A stretch of 64,000 nucleotides of DNA from Paracoccaceae bacterium (GCA_030697175.1 JAUYQR010000011.1:372001-436000); one strand, 5' to 3'; positions 44,521-53,766 are shown, counted from the stretch's first letter. Program-made: numbers and translations. The notes: generated by a model from the sequence alone, not told the origin.

Positions 44521-46392
44521 ATGGAACACTCGACGATTCGCCTGACCATGGCGCAGGCGGTGGTGCGCTGGCTGACGGTGCAGTTCACGGAAATCGACGG
44601 CCAGCGGGTGCCGCTGTTCGCGGGTGTCTTCGGCATCTTCGGCCACGGCAACGTCACCTGCCTGTCCGAGGCGCTGGAGGCCGTGCAGGACCAGCTTCCC
44701 ACATGGCGCGGCCAGAACGAACAGTCGATGGCACTGGCCGCCATCGGCTTTGCCAAGGCGAAACGCCGCCGTCAGATCATGATCGCCACCTCGTCGATCG
44801 GGCCGGGGGCGTTGAACATGGTGACGGCGGCAGGCACCGCGCATGCCAACCGCCTGCCGGTGCTGCTGATTGCGGGCGACACCTTCAACACCCGCCTGCC
44901 CGACCCGGTGCTGCAACAGGTGGAACACTTCAACAACCCGACCGTCACGGTGAACGACGCGTTCAAATCGGTGACCCGCTACTGGGACCGGATCACCCAT
45001 CCGGCGCAGATCCTGCAATCGCTGCCGCAAGCGGTGGCCGCGATGCTTGATCCGGCCGATTGCGGGCCTGCCTTCATCGGGCTGCCGCAGGATACGCAGG
45101 AACTGGCCTTCGACTATCCGGTCGTGTTCTTCGAACCGCATCTGTGGACCATTCCGCGCCCCCGCCCCGACCGCCGCGCCATTGCCGAAGCGGCCGCGCT
45201 GCTGAAGTCCGCGAAGAAGCCGCTGATCATTTCCGGCGGTGGCGTGCGCTATTCGGGGGCAGAGGTTGCCCTGTCGAAATTCGCCGCCGAGCGGGGGATT
45301 CCGGTGGTCGAGACCATCGCCGGCAAGGGTGCGCTGACGCATCACCACCCGGTTCATGCCGGACCCATCGGCATCATCGGCTCCACCTCGGCCAACGCGC
45401 TGGCGGCCGAGGCGGATGTGATCCTGTCGATCGGCACCCGCCTGCAGGATTTCACCACCGGGTCATGGACCGCCTTCGCCAAGGACGCGCGCTTCATCTC
45501 GATCAACGCGGCACGGTTCGACGCGATAAAGCACCGCGCGCTGGCTGTCATCGGCGATGCGCTGGAGGGGATCGAAGAGCTGGACGCGGCCCTTGGCGCG
45601 TGGAAGGCACCAGCCGGGCATCTGCCGCACGCCAAGGCGCTGTTTCAGCAGTGGGACGCGCTGCTGGATGACCACCAGACCCCGACCAACGCGCCGATCC
45701 CGACCTATGCCCAGGTCGTCAACGTGGTGAACGCCGCTGCGGGCGAGAAGGACACGCTGATCGCCGCAGCCGGCGGCATCCCCGGCGAGGTGGCAAAGGG
45801 CTGGCGCGTCAAGGCGCCGAACACCTTCGACCTGGAGTTCGGCTTTTCCTGCATGGGCTATGAAATTGCCGCCGGCTGGGGGTGTGCCATGGCGCAGGAA
45901 GGCCCCGGCGCGGTTGGTGGCACGCCCATCGTCATGCTGGGCGACGGCACCTACATGATGATGAACTCCGACATCTATTCGACCGTGCTTTCCGGCCACA
46001 AGATGATCGTCATCGTCTGCGACAACGGCGGTTATGCCGTGATCTCGCGCCTGCAGCAGTTCAAGGGGGTGCCTGGCTTCAACAACCTTCTGAAGGACTG
46101 CCGCATCCAGAACCGCGAGGCGCCGCTGCACGTCGATTTCGCCAAGCACGCCGAATCGATGGGGGCCGCGGCACGCCATTGCGAAAGCCTTGCCGATCTG
46201 CAGGCCGCGATGGAATGGGCGCAAGGCAACGACCGCACCACCGTCATTTCCATTGTCACCGATGCCCATGCCTGGGTGCCGGGCGACGCCGACTGGGATG
46301 TGGGCGTGCCGGAAATCTCGGACCGCGACAGCGTGCAGAAGGCCCGCGCCCATCAGGAAGAAATCCGCGCAAAACAGCGTGTTGGAGTGTAA
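44521..46392 (+). CDS. iolD: 3D-trihydroxycyclohexanedione acylhydrolase IolD
   Basis: A 623-residue thiamine-diphosphate enzyme that hydrolyses 3D-(3,5/4)-trihydroxycyclohexane-1,2-dione to 5-deoxyglucuronate in myo-inositol catabolism. The Pyr domain carries RGQNEQSMALAA with the catalytic Glu; the central domain binds the pyrophosphate region; the C-terminal domain has the GDGTYMMMNSDIYS cofactor-binding segment. I chose ATG 44521 because GGGAGGAGAGGCT is directly upstream; ATG 44476 in the same frame has none. It overlaps no gene and is followed by iolE after 6 bases. Confidence 0.95.
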   Translation: MEHSTIRLTMAQAVVRWLTVQFTEIDGQRVPLFAGVFGIFGHGNVTCLSEALEAVQDQLPTWRGQNEQSMALAAIGFAKAKRRRQIMIATSSIGPGALNMVTAAGTAHANRLPVLLIAGDTFNTRLPDPVLQQVEHFNNPTVTVNDAFKSVTRYWDRITHPAQILQSLPQAVAAMLDPADCGPAFIGLPQDTQELAFDYPVVFFEPHLWTIPRPRPDRRAIAEAAALLKSAKKPLIISGGGVRYSGAEVALSKFAAERGIPVVETIAGKGALTHHHPVHAGPIGIIGSTSANALAAEADVILSIGTRLQDFTTGSWTAFAKDARFISINAARFDAIKHRALAVIGDALEGIEELDAALGAWKAPAGHLPHAKALFQQWDALLDDHQTPTNAPIPTYAQVVNVVNAAAGEKDTLIAAAGGIPGEVAKGWRVKAPNTFDLEFGFSCMGYEIAAGWGCAMAQEGPGAVGGTPIVMLGDGTYMMMNSDIYSTVLSGHKMIVIVCDNGGYAVISRLQQFKGVPGFNNLLKDCRIQNREAPLHVDFAKHAESMGAAARHCESLADLQAAMEWAQGNDRTTVISIVTDAHAWVPGDADWDVGVPEISDRDSVQKARAHQEEIRAKQRVGV

Positions 46393-46398
46393 GGACAA

Positions 46399-47292
46399 AT
46401 GAAGGCAAGACTTGGTATCGCCCCGATTGCATGGTGGAACGACGATCTCGCGGAACTTTCCGATGACGTGAGCCTGGAGGAATGTCTGCGTCAGGCTTCG
46501 GTCGCGGGCTTTACCGGGATGGAGACCGGACGCCGCTTTCCGATGGACATGGCCGAACTTGGCCCGATCCTGTCAAAGTTCGGCGTCTCGGTCTGCGGCG
46601 GCTGGTTTTCCGGGCTGCTGCTGGACGGCGACATCGAGGTTGAGAAAGACCGCATCGCGCAGCAGATGGCGTTCTTCAAGGCGGCCAAGGCGCCGTGCAT
46701 CGTCTATGGCGAAACCGCGCGGTCGGTGCAGGGCGTGAAATCCGCGCCCCTCGCCACCAAGCCCAGGCTGACCGAGGCGGAAACCGCCGCCTATGGCCGC
46801 AAGATCAGCGACTTCGCCGATTGGTGCGCGGCCAACGGCATGCCGATCAGCTATCATCACCACATGGCTGCCGCGATCGAGACCGAAGCCGAACTTGACC
46901 TGTTCATGCAGCATTCGACGGTGCCCCTGCTGTTTGACGCAGGTCACATGGCTTTTGCCGGCGGCGACAACCTGCGCGTCATCGACACCCACTGGAAGCG
47001 GATCACCCATGTCCACACCAAGGACATCCGCCGCGCCGTGGTGGACGGGCTGGACCGCAGCCGCGAGTCGTTCCTCGATGCCGTGGTGAAAGGCGCCTTC
47101 ACCGTTCCCGGCGACGGCTCGCTGGATTTCGAGGCCATCGTCAAGGCGCTGGCGGGCAAGGGCTACGAGGGCTGGTTCGTGGTCGAGGCAGAGCAGGACC
47201 CGAAGGTTTCGCCACCCCTGGAAATGGCAATCAAGGGCCACAAGGAACTGATGCGCGTCATGGCGGCCGCCGGCTACGAGGTGGTGCATTGA
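46399..47292 (+). CDS. iolE: 2-keto-myo-inositol dehydratase IolE
   Basis: A 297-residue TIM-barrel enzyme that dehydrates 2-keto-myo-inositol to the substrate of IolD. The start RLGIAPIAWWNDDL is diagnostic, as are GMETGRRFPMD, the YHHHMA metal-site segment, LFDAGHMAFAG and HTKDIR. A GTAAGGAC ribosome binding site precedes ATG 46399. Its stop overlaps the next start (TTGA), giving a tightly coupled iolD-iolE-SDR unit. iolB, iolC and iolA are not in the window. Confidence 0.95.
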   Translation: MKARLGIAPIAWWNDDLAELSDDVSLEECLRQASVAGFTGMETGRRFPMDMAELGPILSKFGVSVCGGWFSGLLLDGDIEVEKDRIAQQMAFFKAAKAPCIVYGETARSVQGVKSAPLATKPRLTEAETAAYGRKISDFADWCAANGMPISYHHHMAAAIETEAELDLFMQHSTVPLLFDAGHMAFAGGDNLRVIDTHWKRITHVHTKDIRRAVVDGLDRSRESFLDAVVKGAFTVPGDGSLDFEAIVKALAGKGYEGWFVVEAEQDPKVSPPLEMAIKGHKELMRVMAAAGYEVVH

Positions 47293-48119
47293 CCGCGTTT
47301 TCCGGCAACCGCATGGATGGCAAGGTCTGCGTTGTCACCGGGGCGACGCAGGGCCTTGGCCTTGCCATCGCCCGTCGCCTTGCTGCGGCGGGTGCAGCGG
47401 GCATCGTCATCACTGGCCGCAACGCCGAACGCGGTGCGCAAGCCGCCCGTGACATTGCCGAGACCCACGGCATCTGGGCGCATTTCCTGCAAGCCGACTT
47501 TGGCCGCGTGGAAGACTGCCGGATGGTCATCGCGGAAACCGACCGTCTGTTCGGGCGCATCGACGTGCTGGTGAACGCAGGCGCATCGACCGCGCGCGGA
47601 ACCATCGTCGACACCACGCCGGAAACCTTTGACGAGCTGTTCTCGACCAACGTGCGCGGCCCCTATTTCCTGATGCAGGAGGCGATCAGGCTGATGATCG
47701 GCAAGGGCATCGAAGGCGCCATCTGCAACATCGGCTCGATCTCGGCGCTGGCCGGGCAGCCCTTCATCAACGCCTATTGCGCCAGCAAGGGCGCGTTGAC
47801 GACGCTGACCGCCAACACGGCGTTTTCGGTCATGGCCAACCGCATCCGGGTGAACCAGGTGAACGTCGGCTGGATGGCCTCGGACCACGAGCGCGAGATT
47901 CAGGCGACCGGCGGTGATCCTGACTGGGAAGCGAAGGCTGCCGCCAGCCTGCCCTTCGGTCGCCTTGTCGACCCGGCCGAGGCGGCGCGGGCGGTGAACT
48001 TTCTGGTGTCGGACGATGCCGGGCTGATGACCGGTGCCATCGTGAACTTCGACCAGTCGGTCTGGGGTGCCGTGGCAACCGGGATGCCCGTGCCGGAAGG
48101 CCCGATGCGTTTGCCGTGA
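47289..48119 (+). CDS. Short-chain dehydrogenase/reductase of the inositol operon
   Basis: A 276-residue SDR. The cofactor motif TGATQGLG lies near residues 17-24 and the active-site YCASKG (Tyr-x-x-x-Lys) near 166, with the Ser in GSISAL. A TTG start overlaps the iolE stop and has GAGGTGG upstream; ATG 47313 would shorten the protein by 8 residues. SDRs in iol operons can act on inositol isomers or uronate intermediates. The substrate here is unknown. Confidence 0.85.
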   Translation: MTAFSGNRMDGKVCVVTGATQGLGLAIARRLAAAGAAGIVITGRNAERGAQAARDIAETHGIWAHFLQADFGRVEDCRMVIAETDRLFGRIDVLVNAGASTARGTIVDTTPETFDELFSTNVRGPYFLMQEAIRLMIGKGIEGAICNIGSISALAGQPFINAYCASKGALTTLTANTAFSVMANRIRVNQVNVGWMASDHEREIQATGGDPDWEAKAAASLPFGRLVDPAEAARAVNFLVSDDAGLMTGAIVNFDQSVWGAVATGMPVPEGPMRLP

Positions 48120-48153
48120 CCGATGCGGGCGCGGGAAGCCGCCCCCTTCGGCC

Positions 48154-49023
48154 TTAGGGCCCGGTCACCACCGGAATGCGAGGCTCGCCGCCATCCTTCT
48201 GCAAGCGCGCGGCGAGCGCCACGCACAGCGCCTGCGCCAGACACATCGGTGCCGCAAGCGAGCGCGAGAAGGTGTATTCATGTTCCGGCACGGCAAACAG
48301 GACTTTCGCCGTCTTGGCATAGGGTGAAAGCGTGCTGTCGGTGATCGCGACAATGGGAACACCGCGGCCGGCGGTTTCTTCGGCCACGTTCACCACCTCG
48401 GTTGCATAAAAGCGGAACGACACGACGAACAGCATGTCGGACGGCCGCGCCACCTTGGCCATATGGGTTGCCAGCCCGCCGCTGGCATCCAAAAGCACGG
48501 TGCGCTTGCCCAGCATGGTCAGCACATAGCGCAGCAATTCGACCACCGGCTCGGACCGAAGCTGTCCGATCAGATAGATGGTGTCGGCGGCCTCCATCAA
48601 TGCCGCCGCCTCGGCCAACTGGCCGGCGTCCATCTGGGCCAGCAAATCCTGCAACGAAGCGACATCCCGCGTCACCAGATCGGCAAGAAAGCCCATCTCG
48701 CCCTCACGCGCGCCGCCAAGTTCCGCCTCCAGCGCCCGAACCCGTGCGTCAAACCCCGGCGCGGCAGTCGACAGGCGGCGCTGGAACACCGCCTGAAGTT
48801 CCTTGAACCCCTTGTAGCCCAGCGATTGCGCATAGCGCACAAAGCTTGACGCGTGAATCCCGCACTTCTGCCCGATGGCATTGACCGACAGCACCGCCAC
48901 GTCATTGGGATTCTGCGTGAGGTAAAGCGCGATCCGCTGGTAGGATTTGCTCATGTCCTCATAGCGGTCATGGATCAGCTTGATCAGGTCTTCGTAGCTT
49001 TCAGGCGGGCGGTAAGAGGCCAT
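48154..49023 (-). CDS. RpiR family regulator, probable regulator of the inositol locus
   Basis: A 289-residue transcription factor with an N-terminal RpiR helix-turn-helix (residues 1-77; NAIGQKCGIHASSFVRYAQS) and a C-terminal SIS sugar-phosphate-binding domain (about 125-260). RpiR-type IolR proteins control inositol genes in rhizobia, so the position beside iolD-iolE-SDR suggests the same job. It is convergent with the SDR gene. Its own upstream region carries a strong inverted repeat related to those before iolD and the ABC operon, pointing to autoregulation. Confidence 0.9.
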   Translation of the reverse strand: MASYRPPESYEDLIKLIHDRYEDMSKSYQRIALYLTQNPNDVAVLSVNAIGQKCGIHASSFVRYAQSLGYKGFKELQAVFQRRLSTAAPGFDARVRALEAELGGAREGEMGFLADLVTRDVASLQDLLAQMDAGQLAEAAALMEAADTIYLIGQLRSEPVVELLRYVLTMLGKRTVLLDASGGLATHMAKVARPSDMLFVVSFRFYATEVVNVAEETAGRGVPIVAITDSTLSPYAKTAKVLFAVPEHEYTFSRSLAAPMCLAQALCVALAARLQKDGGEPRIPVVTGP

Positions 49024-49101
49024 GTGTCACGTCCGGGCTTGCAGGCAAAAGGGGCAGTCCACTGCCCGCCAATGCATCATCCGCAGCAAAATTTGTCAAA
49101 C

Positions 49102-49131
49102 GCATTGCAATGCATCGTTCCATGCATTGCA
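49102..49131. promoter_or_regulatory. Inverted repeat upstream of the RpiR gene
   Basis: TGCAATGCAT (49106-49115) and ATGCATTGCA (49122-49131) are perfect 10-base arms around a 6-base spacer. GCATTGCAATGC (49102-49113) is a second, overlapping perfect palindrome. Both contain the GCAAT/ATTGC halves seen before iolD and the XylF-type operon. The site lies 80-110 bases upstream of the RpiR start. Confidence 0.65.
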
Positions 49132-49144
49132 GCCGTTGCAGGCG

Positions 49145-49243
49145 TCAGCCCCGCGCCGGGCGCCGCAGGATCAGCGCCAGCGGCATGGCCGCAAGCGAGA
49201 CCCACATCATCAGACAGAAGTCGTCCACATAGGACAGACGGCA
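49145..49243 (-). pseudogene. C-terminal remnant of an EmrB/DHA2-type permease
   Basis: The minus strand encodes a short membrane segment, SYVDDFCLMMWVSLAAMPLA followed by LILRRPARG and a stop at 49145. This strongly resembles the last membrane helix of DHA2-family drug efflux permeases (EmrB type). Upstream of about 49243 the same frame no longer looks like a permease and no start exists, so only about 33 residues are left. It sits between the RpiR promoter and the XRE regulator gene. Confidence 0.55.
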
Positions 49244-49285
49244 GCTTGAAACCGTCCACGATGCGTCTGGCCTTCCGGTCATTGC

Positions 49286-49684
49286 TCATTTGCCGAACAG
49301 CCCCCTGATGGTGGCTCGTGCGCGTGCGGTGGGTCTGGGGTCGATCTGCCCTGCTGCATCCCGGATCTCCGCCAGCCAGAGCCGTTCGTTCGCCGAGACC
49401 GGCGTTCCAAGGATCTCGCGCAGGGCGAGCGCAGCGGTTGAGCCGACCGCCTGTTCGAGAGCGAGCCGCATGAGGAGGGCCGGGTCACACTCCAGCGCTG
49501 CCGCCAAGGCAGGCACGCGATCAAGGGCCAGCTTCGAGTTGCCGGCCTTCAACATCGACAGGTAATTGCCGTTCACGAACCCGGCTTCGGCGGCGATGTC
49601 GGCTTGCATCTTCGGTCTCAGCTCAAGGACACCTTTCGCAATGAACTGCGCCAGGTCGCTGTCTTTGCAGGGGTCCGCGCTCAT
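49286..49684 (-). CDS. XRE-type helix-turn-helix regulator
   Basis: A 132-residue protein with one helix-turn-helix domain of the Cro/C1 (XRE) type over about residues 8-75: QADIAAEAGFVNGNYLSMLK is the helix-turn-helix, followed by VPALAAALECDP as in many XRE domains. The C-terminal part is short and unassigned. I chose ATG 49684 because GGAGAGCGAA stands directly in front; in-frame ATG 49696 and 49726 have none. It is isolated, near a tRNA and gene remnants, so it may be accessory. Confidence 0.72.
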   Translation of the reverse strand: MSADPCKDSDLAQFIAKGVLELRPKMQADIAAEAGFVNGNYLSMLKAGNSKLALDRVPALAAALECDPALLMRLALEQAVGSTAALALREILGTPVSANERLWLAEIRDAAGQIDPRPTARARATIRGLFGK

Positions 49685-50106
49685 TTCGCTCTCCATGAAA
49701 TCGCAGCGCTGTTCGCTGCACCTCATTTATGGCGATCGGCTGATGGGAAGATCGTGGGGGCCGGGTGGGGGCGTGTTGGCTGGTTCCCCTGGAACATGCT
49801 CCACTTTGAGCCCGTAGACCCGCGGCCGGCCTTCAATTACTCGCTGGGCATTGCAGGCCAGGCGCACCGTGACCTGACAATAGTTGCTGGCCGGATTTCA
49901 TGCCACATGGTGTCTGCCAGACGGAGATCGGTTTGCAGGCGGTCAGTGGGGACGCTGAGGCGCGACAGACTCTCGCTGAGCACGGCGGGAGCCGCTTGGC
50001 CTGGATCCCAATCACGCGCAAGCGCCGGGACGATACCAGTGGTTCTGGGCACCCGACACGCATACAGCTTGACGCTGATCGTTGACCTAAGGAAAGAAAC
50101 CGCACC
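49685..50106. other. Intergenic stretch without a supportable gene
   Basis: About 420 bases with a composition less GC-rich than the surroundings. Open frames exist on both strands but none has a good ribosome binding site or a family I recognise. It may hold decayed accessory DNA. Confidence 0.5.
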
Positions 50107-50247
50107 ATGTCCCGCAACATACTTTATCTCCTCATCGGACTGCTAGCCATTGGTCTCGGTGTTGTTGGCTACCTGTATTATGAAGAGAGCCAAAGCGGCA
50201 TTGAGATAAGGATCGGTGAGGAGAGTATCTCGATTGAGGGAAATTAG
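50107..50247 (+). CDS. Small single-span membrane protein, 46 residues
   Basis: ATG 50107 is preceded by AAGGAAAGAAACCGCACC. The protein begins MSRNILYLLIGLLAIGLGVV, with one membrane span at about residues 4-24, and ends in an acidic, likely periplasmic or cytoplasmic, tail with two alternating-hydrophobic strands (IEIRIGEESISIEGN). Small proteins of this shape recur in Rhodobacteraceae genomes without known function. It is followed by 220 bases without a gene and then the tRNA. Confidence 0.65.
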   Translation: MSRNILYLLIGLLAIGLGVVGYLYYEESQSGIEIRIGEESISIEGN

Positions 50248-50467
50248 GCGCGGCCAGCGGCGTGTCAGGTATCCCAGCGCCGAGTTTCGCGCAGACCGCC
50301 GGCACGGTCGATTTGTCGTGTAGCAACTCAAGGACGCTTACCGACCAACAGCGTTTCGAAGCCGCAGGACTCATCGTCTTTTGAGACGCAGAATCGTAGC
50401 GCTTCACTGTTCCGGAGCTCAAGGCCATGCTCAGGATAAGATATTGATATATCGGGATTTTTCATAT

Positions 50468-50544
50468 TGGTCGGAGCGAGAGGATTCGAACCTCCGACCC
50501 CCTGCTCCCGAAGCAGGTGCGCTACCAGACTGCGCTACGCTCCG
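50468..50544 (-). tRNA. tRNA-Pro (anticodon CGG)
   Basis: On the minus strand the acceptor stem CGGAGCG/CGCTCCG, a D arm, the anticodon stem CCTGC/GCAGG with loop TTCGGGA (anticodon CGG), a variable loop and the T arm GGAGG-TTCGAAT-CCTCT form a complete cloverleaf. Discriminator A is at 50471 and CCA is encoded at 50470-50468. It reads Pro CCG codons. Confidence 0.96.
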
Positions 50545-50600
50545 ACCGTGGGCGCGGGGTTAAACGCATCCGCCGCGTTTTGCAAGGGCCAGTGCGCAGC

Positions 50601-51566
50601 TCACCGTTCATCCGCGCTGCGGTCAAAGCGTTTCAGCCAACTGGAGATCCGCGGCATCGTGCCATAGTCGAACCGCGTCCGGCTTTCGGTGACCGGCCGG
50701 TTCTGGCTGACCGAGGGTGCCTGTTCGCGCAAGACGATGTAGATGCCGGACGCGACGATCACCGCCGTCCCGACCCAGGTGTAGAAATCGACGCTTTCGT
50801 CAAAGAAAAGCCAGCCGTATAGCGCCGCCCAGATGATCTGCGAATACTGCATCGGGGCCACGATCACGGCCGGCGCGATCCGATAGGCCGCGATGATGCC
50901 CAAGGCACCCAGCATCCCAAGAAAGGCCATCACCGCCGTCAGTGCCAGATGGTCGATCGGCATCGGCACATAGACGAAGGGCATCACCAGACCCATGACG
51001 AAAAAGCTGAGCACCATCGGGTACAGCATCAGCACCACCGAGCGTTCCTCCGACCCGATCTTGCGCACGATGACCGAGGTCAGCGCCCCGGTGATCGCCG
51101 CCCCAAGTGCTGCAAGGTGGCCAATGCCAAGGGCATCGCCGCTGCCGGGGCGCAGCACGATGATCACGCCGATCAGACCGACGATCACCGCAACCCCGCG
51201 CCGCAGACCGACCTTTTCGCCAAGCATCGGGATCGCCATCAGCGTGATCAGCAGCGGCATGGCAAAGAAGATCGCGTAGCATTGCGCCAAGGGCAGCTTG
51301 GAGAACGCAAAGAACCCCATCACCCCGGTGACCATCGCCGCCACCGTGCGCAGCGCCGTCCACCACGGGTGGCGCGGGATCAGCGTGCCGTCGCGCCGGT
51401 CGCCCATCAGCATCAGGGTAACCAGCGGAAACCCCATCAGGCCGGAAAAGAAGATGATCTGGAACGAGCTGTAGGTCTCGCCCAAAAGCTTCACCACCAC
51501 GTCATGCGTCGCGTAAAAGCCGAAAGCGGCAAGCGAAAACAGCGCCCCGCGAAGGGTGGAGTTCAT
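50601..51566 (-). CDS. EamA/DMT family transporter
   Basis: A 321-residue membrane protein with ten spans in two EamA repeats. Segments LPLAQCYAIFFAMPLLITL and MQYSQIIWAALYGWLFFDE are nearly shared with the next gene, so the two are paralogues. A charged tail of about 40 residues follows the last span. ATG 51566 gives the usual N-terminus, although its ribosome binding site is weak. Substrate unknown. Confidence 0.87.
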   Translation of the reverse strand: MNSTLRGALFSLAAFGFYATHDVVVKLLGETYSSFQIIFFSGLMGFPLVTLMLMGDRRDGTLIPRHPWWTALRTVAAMVTGVMGFFAFSKLPLAQCYAIFFAMPLLITLMAIPMLGEKVGLRRGVAVIVGLIGVIIVLRPGSGDALGIGHLAALGAAITGALTSVIVRKIGSEERSVVLMLYPMVLSFFVMGLVMPFVYVPMPIDHLALTAVMAFLGMLGALGIIAAYRIAPAVIVAPMQYSQIIWAALYGWLFFDESVDFYTWVGTAVIVASGIYIVLREQAPSVSQNRPVTESRTRFDYGTMPRISSWLKRFDRSADER

Positions 51567-51681
51567 CTGGGAAGGGTCCGAAAAGGGGCGGTGTAGGATC
51601 GCCGTTACCAAAGGCATTTTTGCGCCAAAGCCCGGCGGGCGCAAGGGTGGCTGCGGGCCTTTCTGCGGCCGTGGTCGCTAT

Positions 51682-52542
51682 TCAGGCGGGTTTCTGTTGC
51701 CGCGCCACGATGACCAGACCGGCAAGGATGATCATCGCGGTGCCGATCATGGCCTGCAGGCTCATCCCCTCGTCAAACAAAAGCGCGCCGAAGATCGCGC
51801 CCCAGATGATCTGGCTGTATTGCATCGGGGCCACCACGATACCGGGCGCGCGGCGGTAGGCGGCGATGATCGCCAGATAGCCAAGAAAGGTGGTGGCGGC
51901 CATCACCGCCGTCACCGCAAGATCGGCCATCGGCATCGGCCGATAGACAAACGGCAGCACCAGAGCCGCCACAAAAAGCTGCAACATCAACGGGTAAAGG
52001 ATCATCACCGCCGTCCGCTCGGTGGCACCGCTGGCCCGGATGATGACATAGTTCGCAGCACCCAGCATCGCCCCCACCAGCGCCGCCGCATGGCCCCATT
52101 GCAGCGTCGCCTGCCCCGGATCAAGCGCCACGATCACGCCCGCCAGCCCCGCCAGCACCGCCACCCCGCGCGCAAGGTCGATGGGTTCGCGCAGCACCAG
52201 CGCCGACAGCAGGGTGATGAAGATCGGCATGGTGAAGAAGATCGCATAGGCCTCGGCCAGCGGCAGGCTGGCAAAGGCATAGGTTCCGGCAATGCTGTTC
52301 AGCACCACGATCACCGCACGCAGCGCCATCAGCCGTGGCCGTTCCGGTCTGAGCGGCCCGCCGACCGGGTCGGCCATCACATGGCCTGCAACCAGCGGCA
52401 CGGTCAGCAGGCCGGCAAAGAAGATGATCTGGAACGGATCATACCCGCCGCCCAGAAACTTGACGCTGATGTCGGTGACGACGAACAGCCCCATCGCCAG
52501 CAAGCCAAGGCCAGCGCCCTTCAGGTTGGACGGATGCGGCAT
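51682..52542 (-). CDS. EamA/DMT family transporter, paralogue of the downstream gene
   Basis: A 286-residue membrane protein with ten spans in two EamA repeats. LPLAEAYAIFFTMPIFITLL and MQYSQIIWGAIFGALLFDE mirror the neighbouring transporter at 50601, which indicates a tandem duplication followed by divergence. It starts 36 bases after leuB on the same strand. Substrate unknown. Confidence 0.87.
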   Translation of the reverse strand: MPHPSNLKGAGLGLLAMGLFVVTDISVKFLGGGYDPFQIIFFAGLLTVPLVAGHVMADPVGGPLRPERPRLMALRAVIVVLNSIAGTYAFASLPLAEAYAIFFTMPIFITLLSALVLREPIDLARGVAVLAGLAGVIVALDPGQATLQWGHAAALVGAMLGAANYVIIRASGATERTAVMILYPLMLQLFVAALVLPFVYRPMPMADLAVTAVMAATTFLGYLAIIAAYRRAPGIVVAPMQYSQIIWGAIFGALLFDEGMSLQAMIGTAMIILAGLVIVARQQKPA

Positions 52543-52578
52543 GGCGCGGACCTCTTCGGTGTGCCGCGCCCGCCCGCG

Positions 52579-53685
52579 TCAGAGGCTGGCGTCAAGCGCT
52601 GCGATCACCGCGTCGCCCATCTGGCTGGTCGAAACCGGCACGCCGCCTTCGGGGCCCATCAGATCGGCGGTGCGCACGCCGTCAGCCAGCACCTTTTCGA
52701 CCGCCTGTTCAACGCGGGTCGCTTCTTCGCCCAGATCGAACGAATAGCGCAGCGCCATCGCGAACGACAGGATGCAGGCGATCGGGTTGGCCTTGCCGGT
52801 TCCGGCGATGTCGGGGGCCGATCCGTGGACCGGCTCGTAAAGCGCCTTCGGGCGGCCGTTGGCCATTGGCAGGCCAAGGCTGGCCGAGGGCAACATGCCA
52901 AGCGACCCGGTCAGCATCGCCGCCATATCGGACAGAAGGTCACCAAAAAGGTTGTCGGTGACGATCACGTCGAACTGCTTTGGCCAGCGGCACAGCTGCA
53001 TCGCGCCCGCGTCGGCATACATGTGGGTCAGCGCTACGTCCGGGTATTCCTTGTCGTGGATTTCCTGCACCACCTCGCGCCAGAGGATGCCGGATTCCAT
53101 CACGTTGGCCTTCTCCATCGAGCAGACCTTGTTGTTGCGCTTGCGCGCAAGTTCGAAGGCCGAGCGGGCAACGCGGGCAATCTCGGATTCCGTGTAGCGC
53201 TGGGTGTTGATGCCGACACGCTCGTTGCCTTCGGTGAAGATCCCGCGCGGTTCGCCGAAATAGACGCCAGAGGTAAGTTCGCGCACGATGACGATATCAA
53301 GGCCGGCGACCACGTCCTTTTTCAGGCTGGAGAAATCGGCCAGCGCGTCAAAGCACTGGGCGGGGCGGAGGTTGGAAAACAGGTCCATCTCCTTGCGCAG
53401 GCGCAGAAGGCCGCGCTCCGGCTTCACGCTGAAATCCAGCTTGTCGTATTTCGGGCCGCCGACCGCGCCCAGAAGCACCGCGTCCACCGCTTGCGCCTTT
53501 GCCATCGTGGCATCGGTCAGGGGCGTGCCATGCGCGTCATAGGCACAGCCACCGACAAGGTCTTCGCTGATGTCGAAGGCGATGCCGCGCTTGGTGCCGA
53601 ACCAGCCGATGATCTTTTTCACCTCGGCCATGACCTCGGGGCCGATGCCGTCGCCGGCGAGGATAAGAAGGGATGGGTTGGCCAC
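52579..53685 (-). CDS. leuB: 3-isopropylmalate dehydrogenase
   Basis: A 368-residue NAD-dependent decarboxylating dehydrogenase catalysing the third step of leucine biosynthesis. Diagnostic parts are the start [31 protein letters not shown]-like substrate segment near 88-98, the TSGVYFG segment and the C-terminal [19 protein letters not shown] cofactor loop. Length fits. It lies apart from leuC and leuD, with two unrelated genes between. Confidence 0.96.
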   Translation of the reverse strand: MANPSLLILAGDGIGPEVMAEVKKIIGWFGTKRGIAFDISEDLVGGCAYDAHGTPLTDATMAKAQAVDAVLLGAVGGPKYDKLDFSVKPERGLLRLRKEMDLFSNLRPAQCFDALADFSSLKKDVVAGLDIVIVRELTSGVYFGEPRGIFTEGNERVGINTQRYTESEIARVARSAFELARKRNNKVCSMEKANVMESGILWREVVQEIHDKEYPDVALTHMYADAGAMQLCRWPKQFDVIVTDNLFGDLLSDMAAMLTGSLGMLPSASLGLPMANGRPKALYEPVHGSAPDIAGTGKANPIACILSFAMALRYSFDLGEEATRVEQAVEKVLADGVRTADLMGPEGGVPVSTSQMGDAVIAALDASL

Positions 53686-53766
53686 GGGCGTTCTCCTGCG
53701 GAAATGACGGGAATCGCGTAGCCCCTTGGCAGGGGGCGGTCAAGCGCAGACGGCTTGGCAGGCGTC

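Noticed and set aside
49077-49289. 70-codon minus-strand frame overlapping the XRE gene stop by ATGA
   Set aside because: The overlap is attractive, but the protein has no pattern and crosses the RpiR operator repeats. A different frame in the same place gives the permease remnant.
51556-53721. Open frame of 721 codons antisense to the EamA and leuB genes
   Set aside because: Composition is His/Arg/Gln-rich as in other shadows, and the true genes are on the minus strand.
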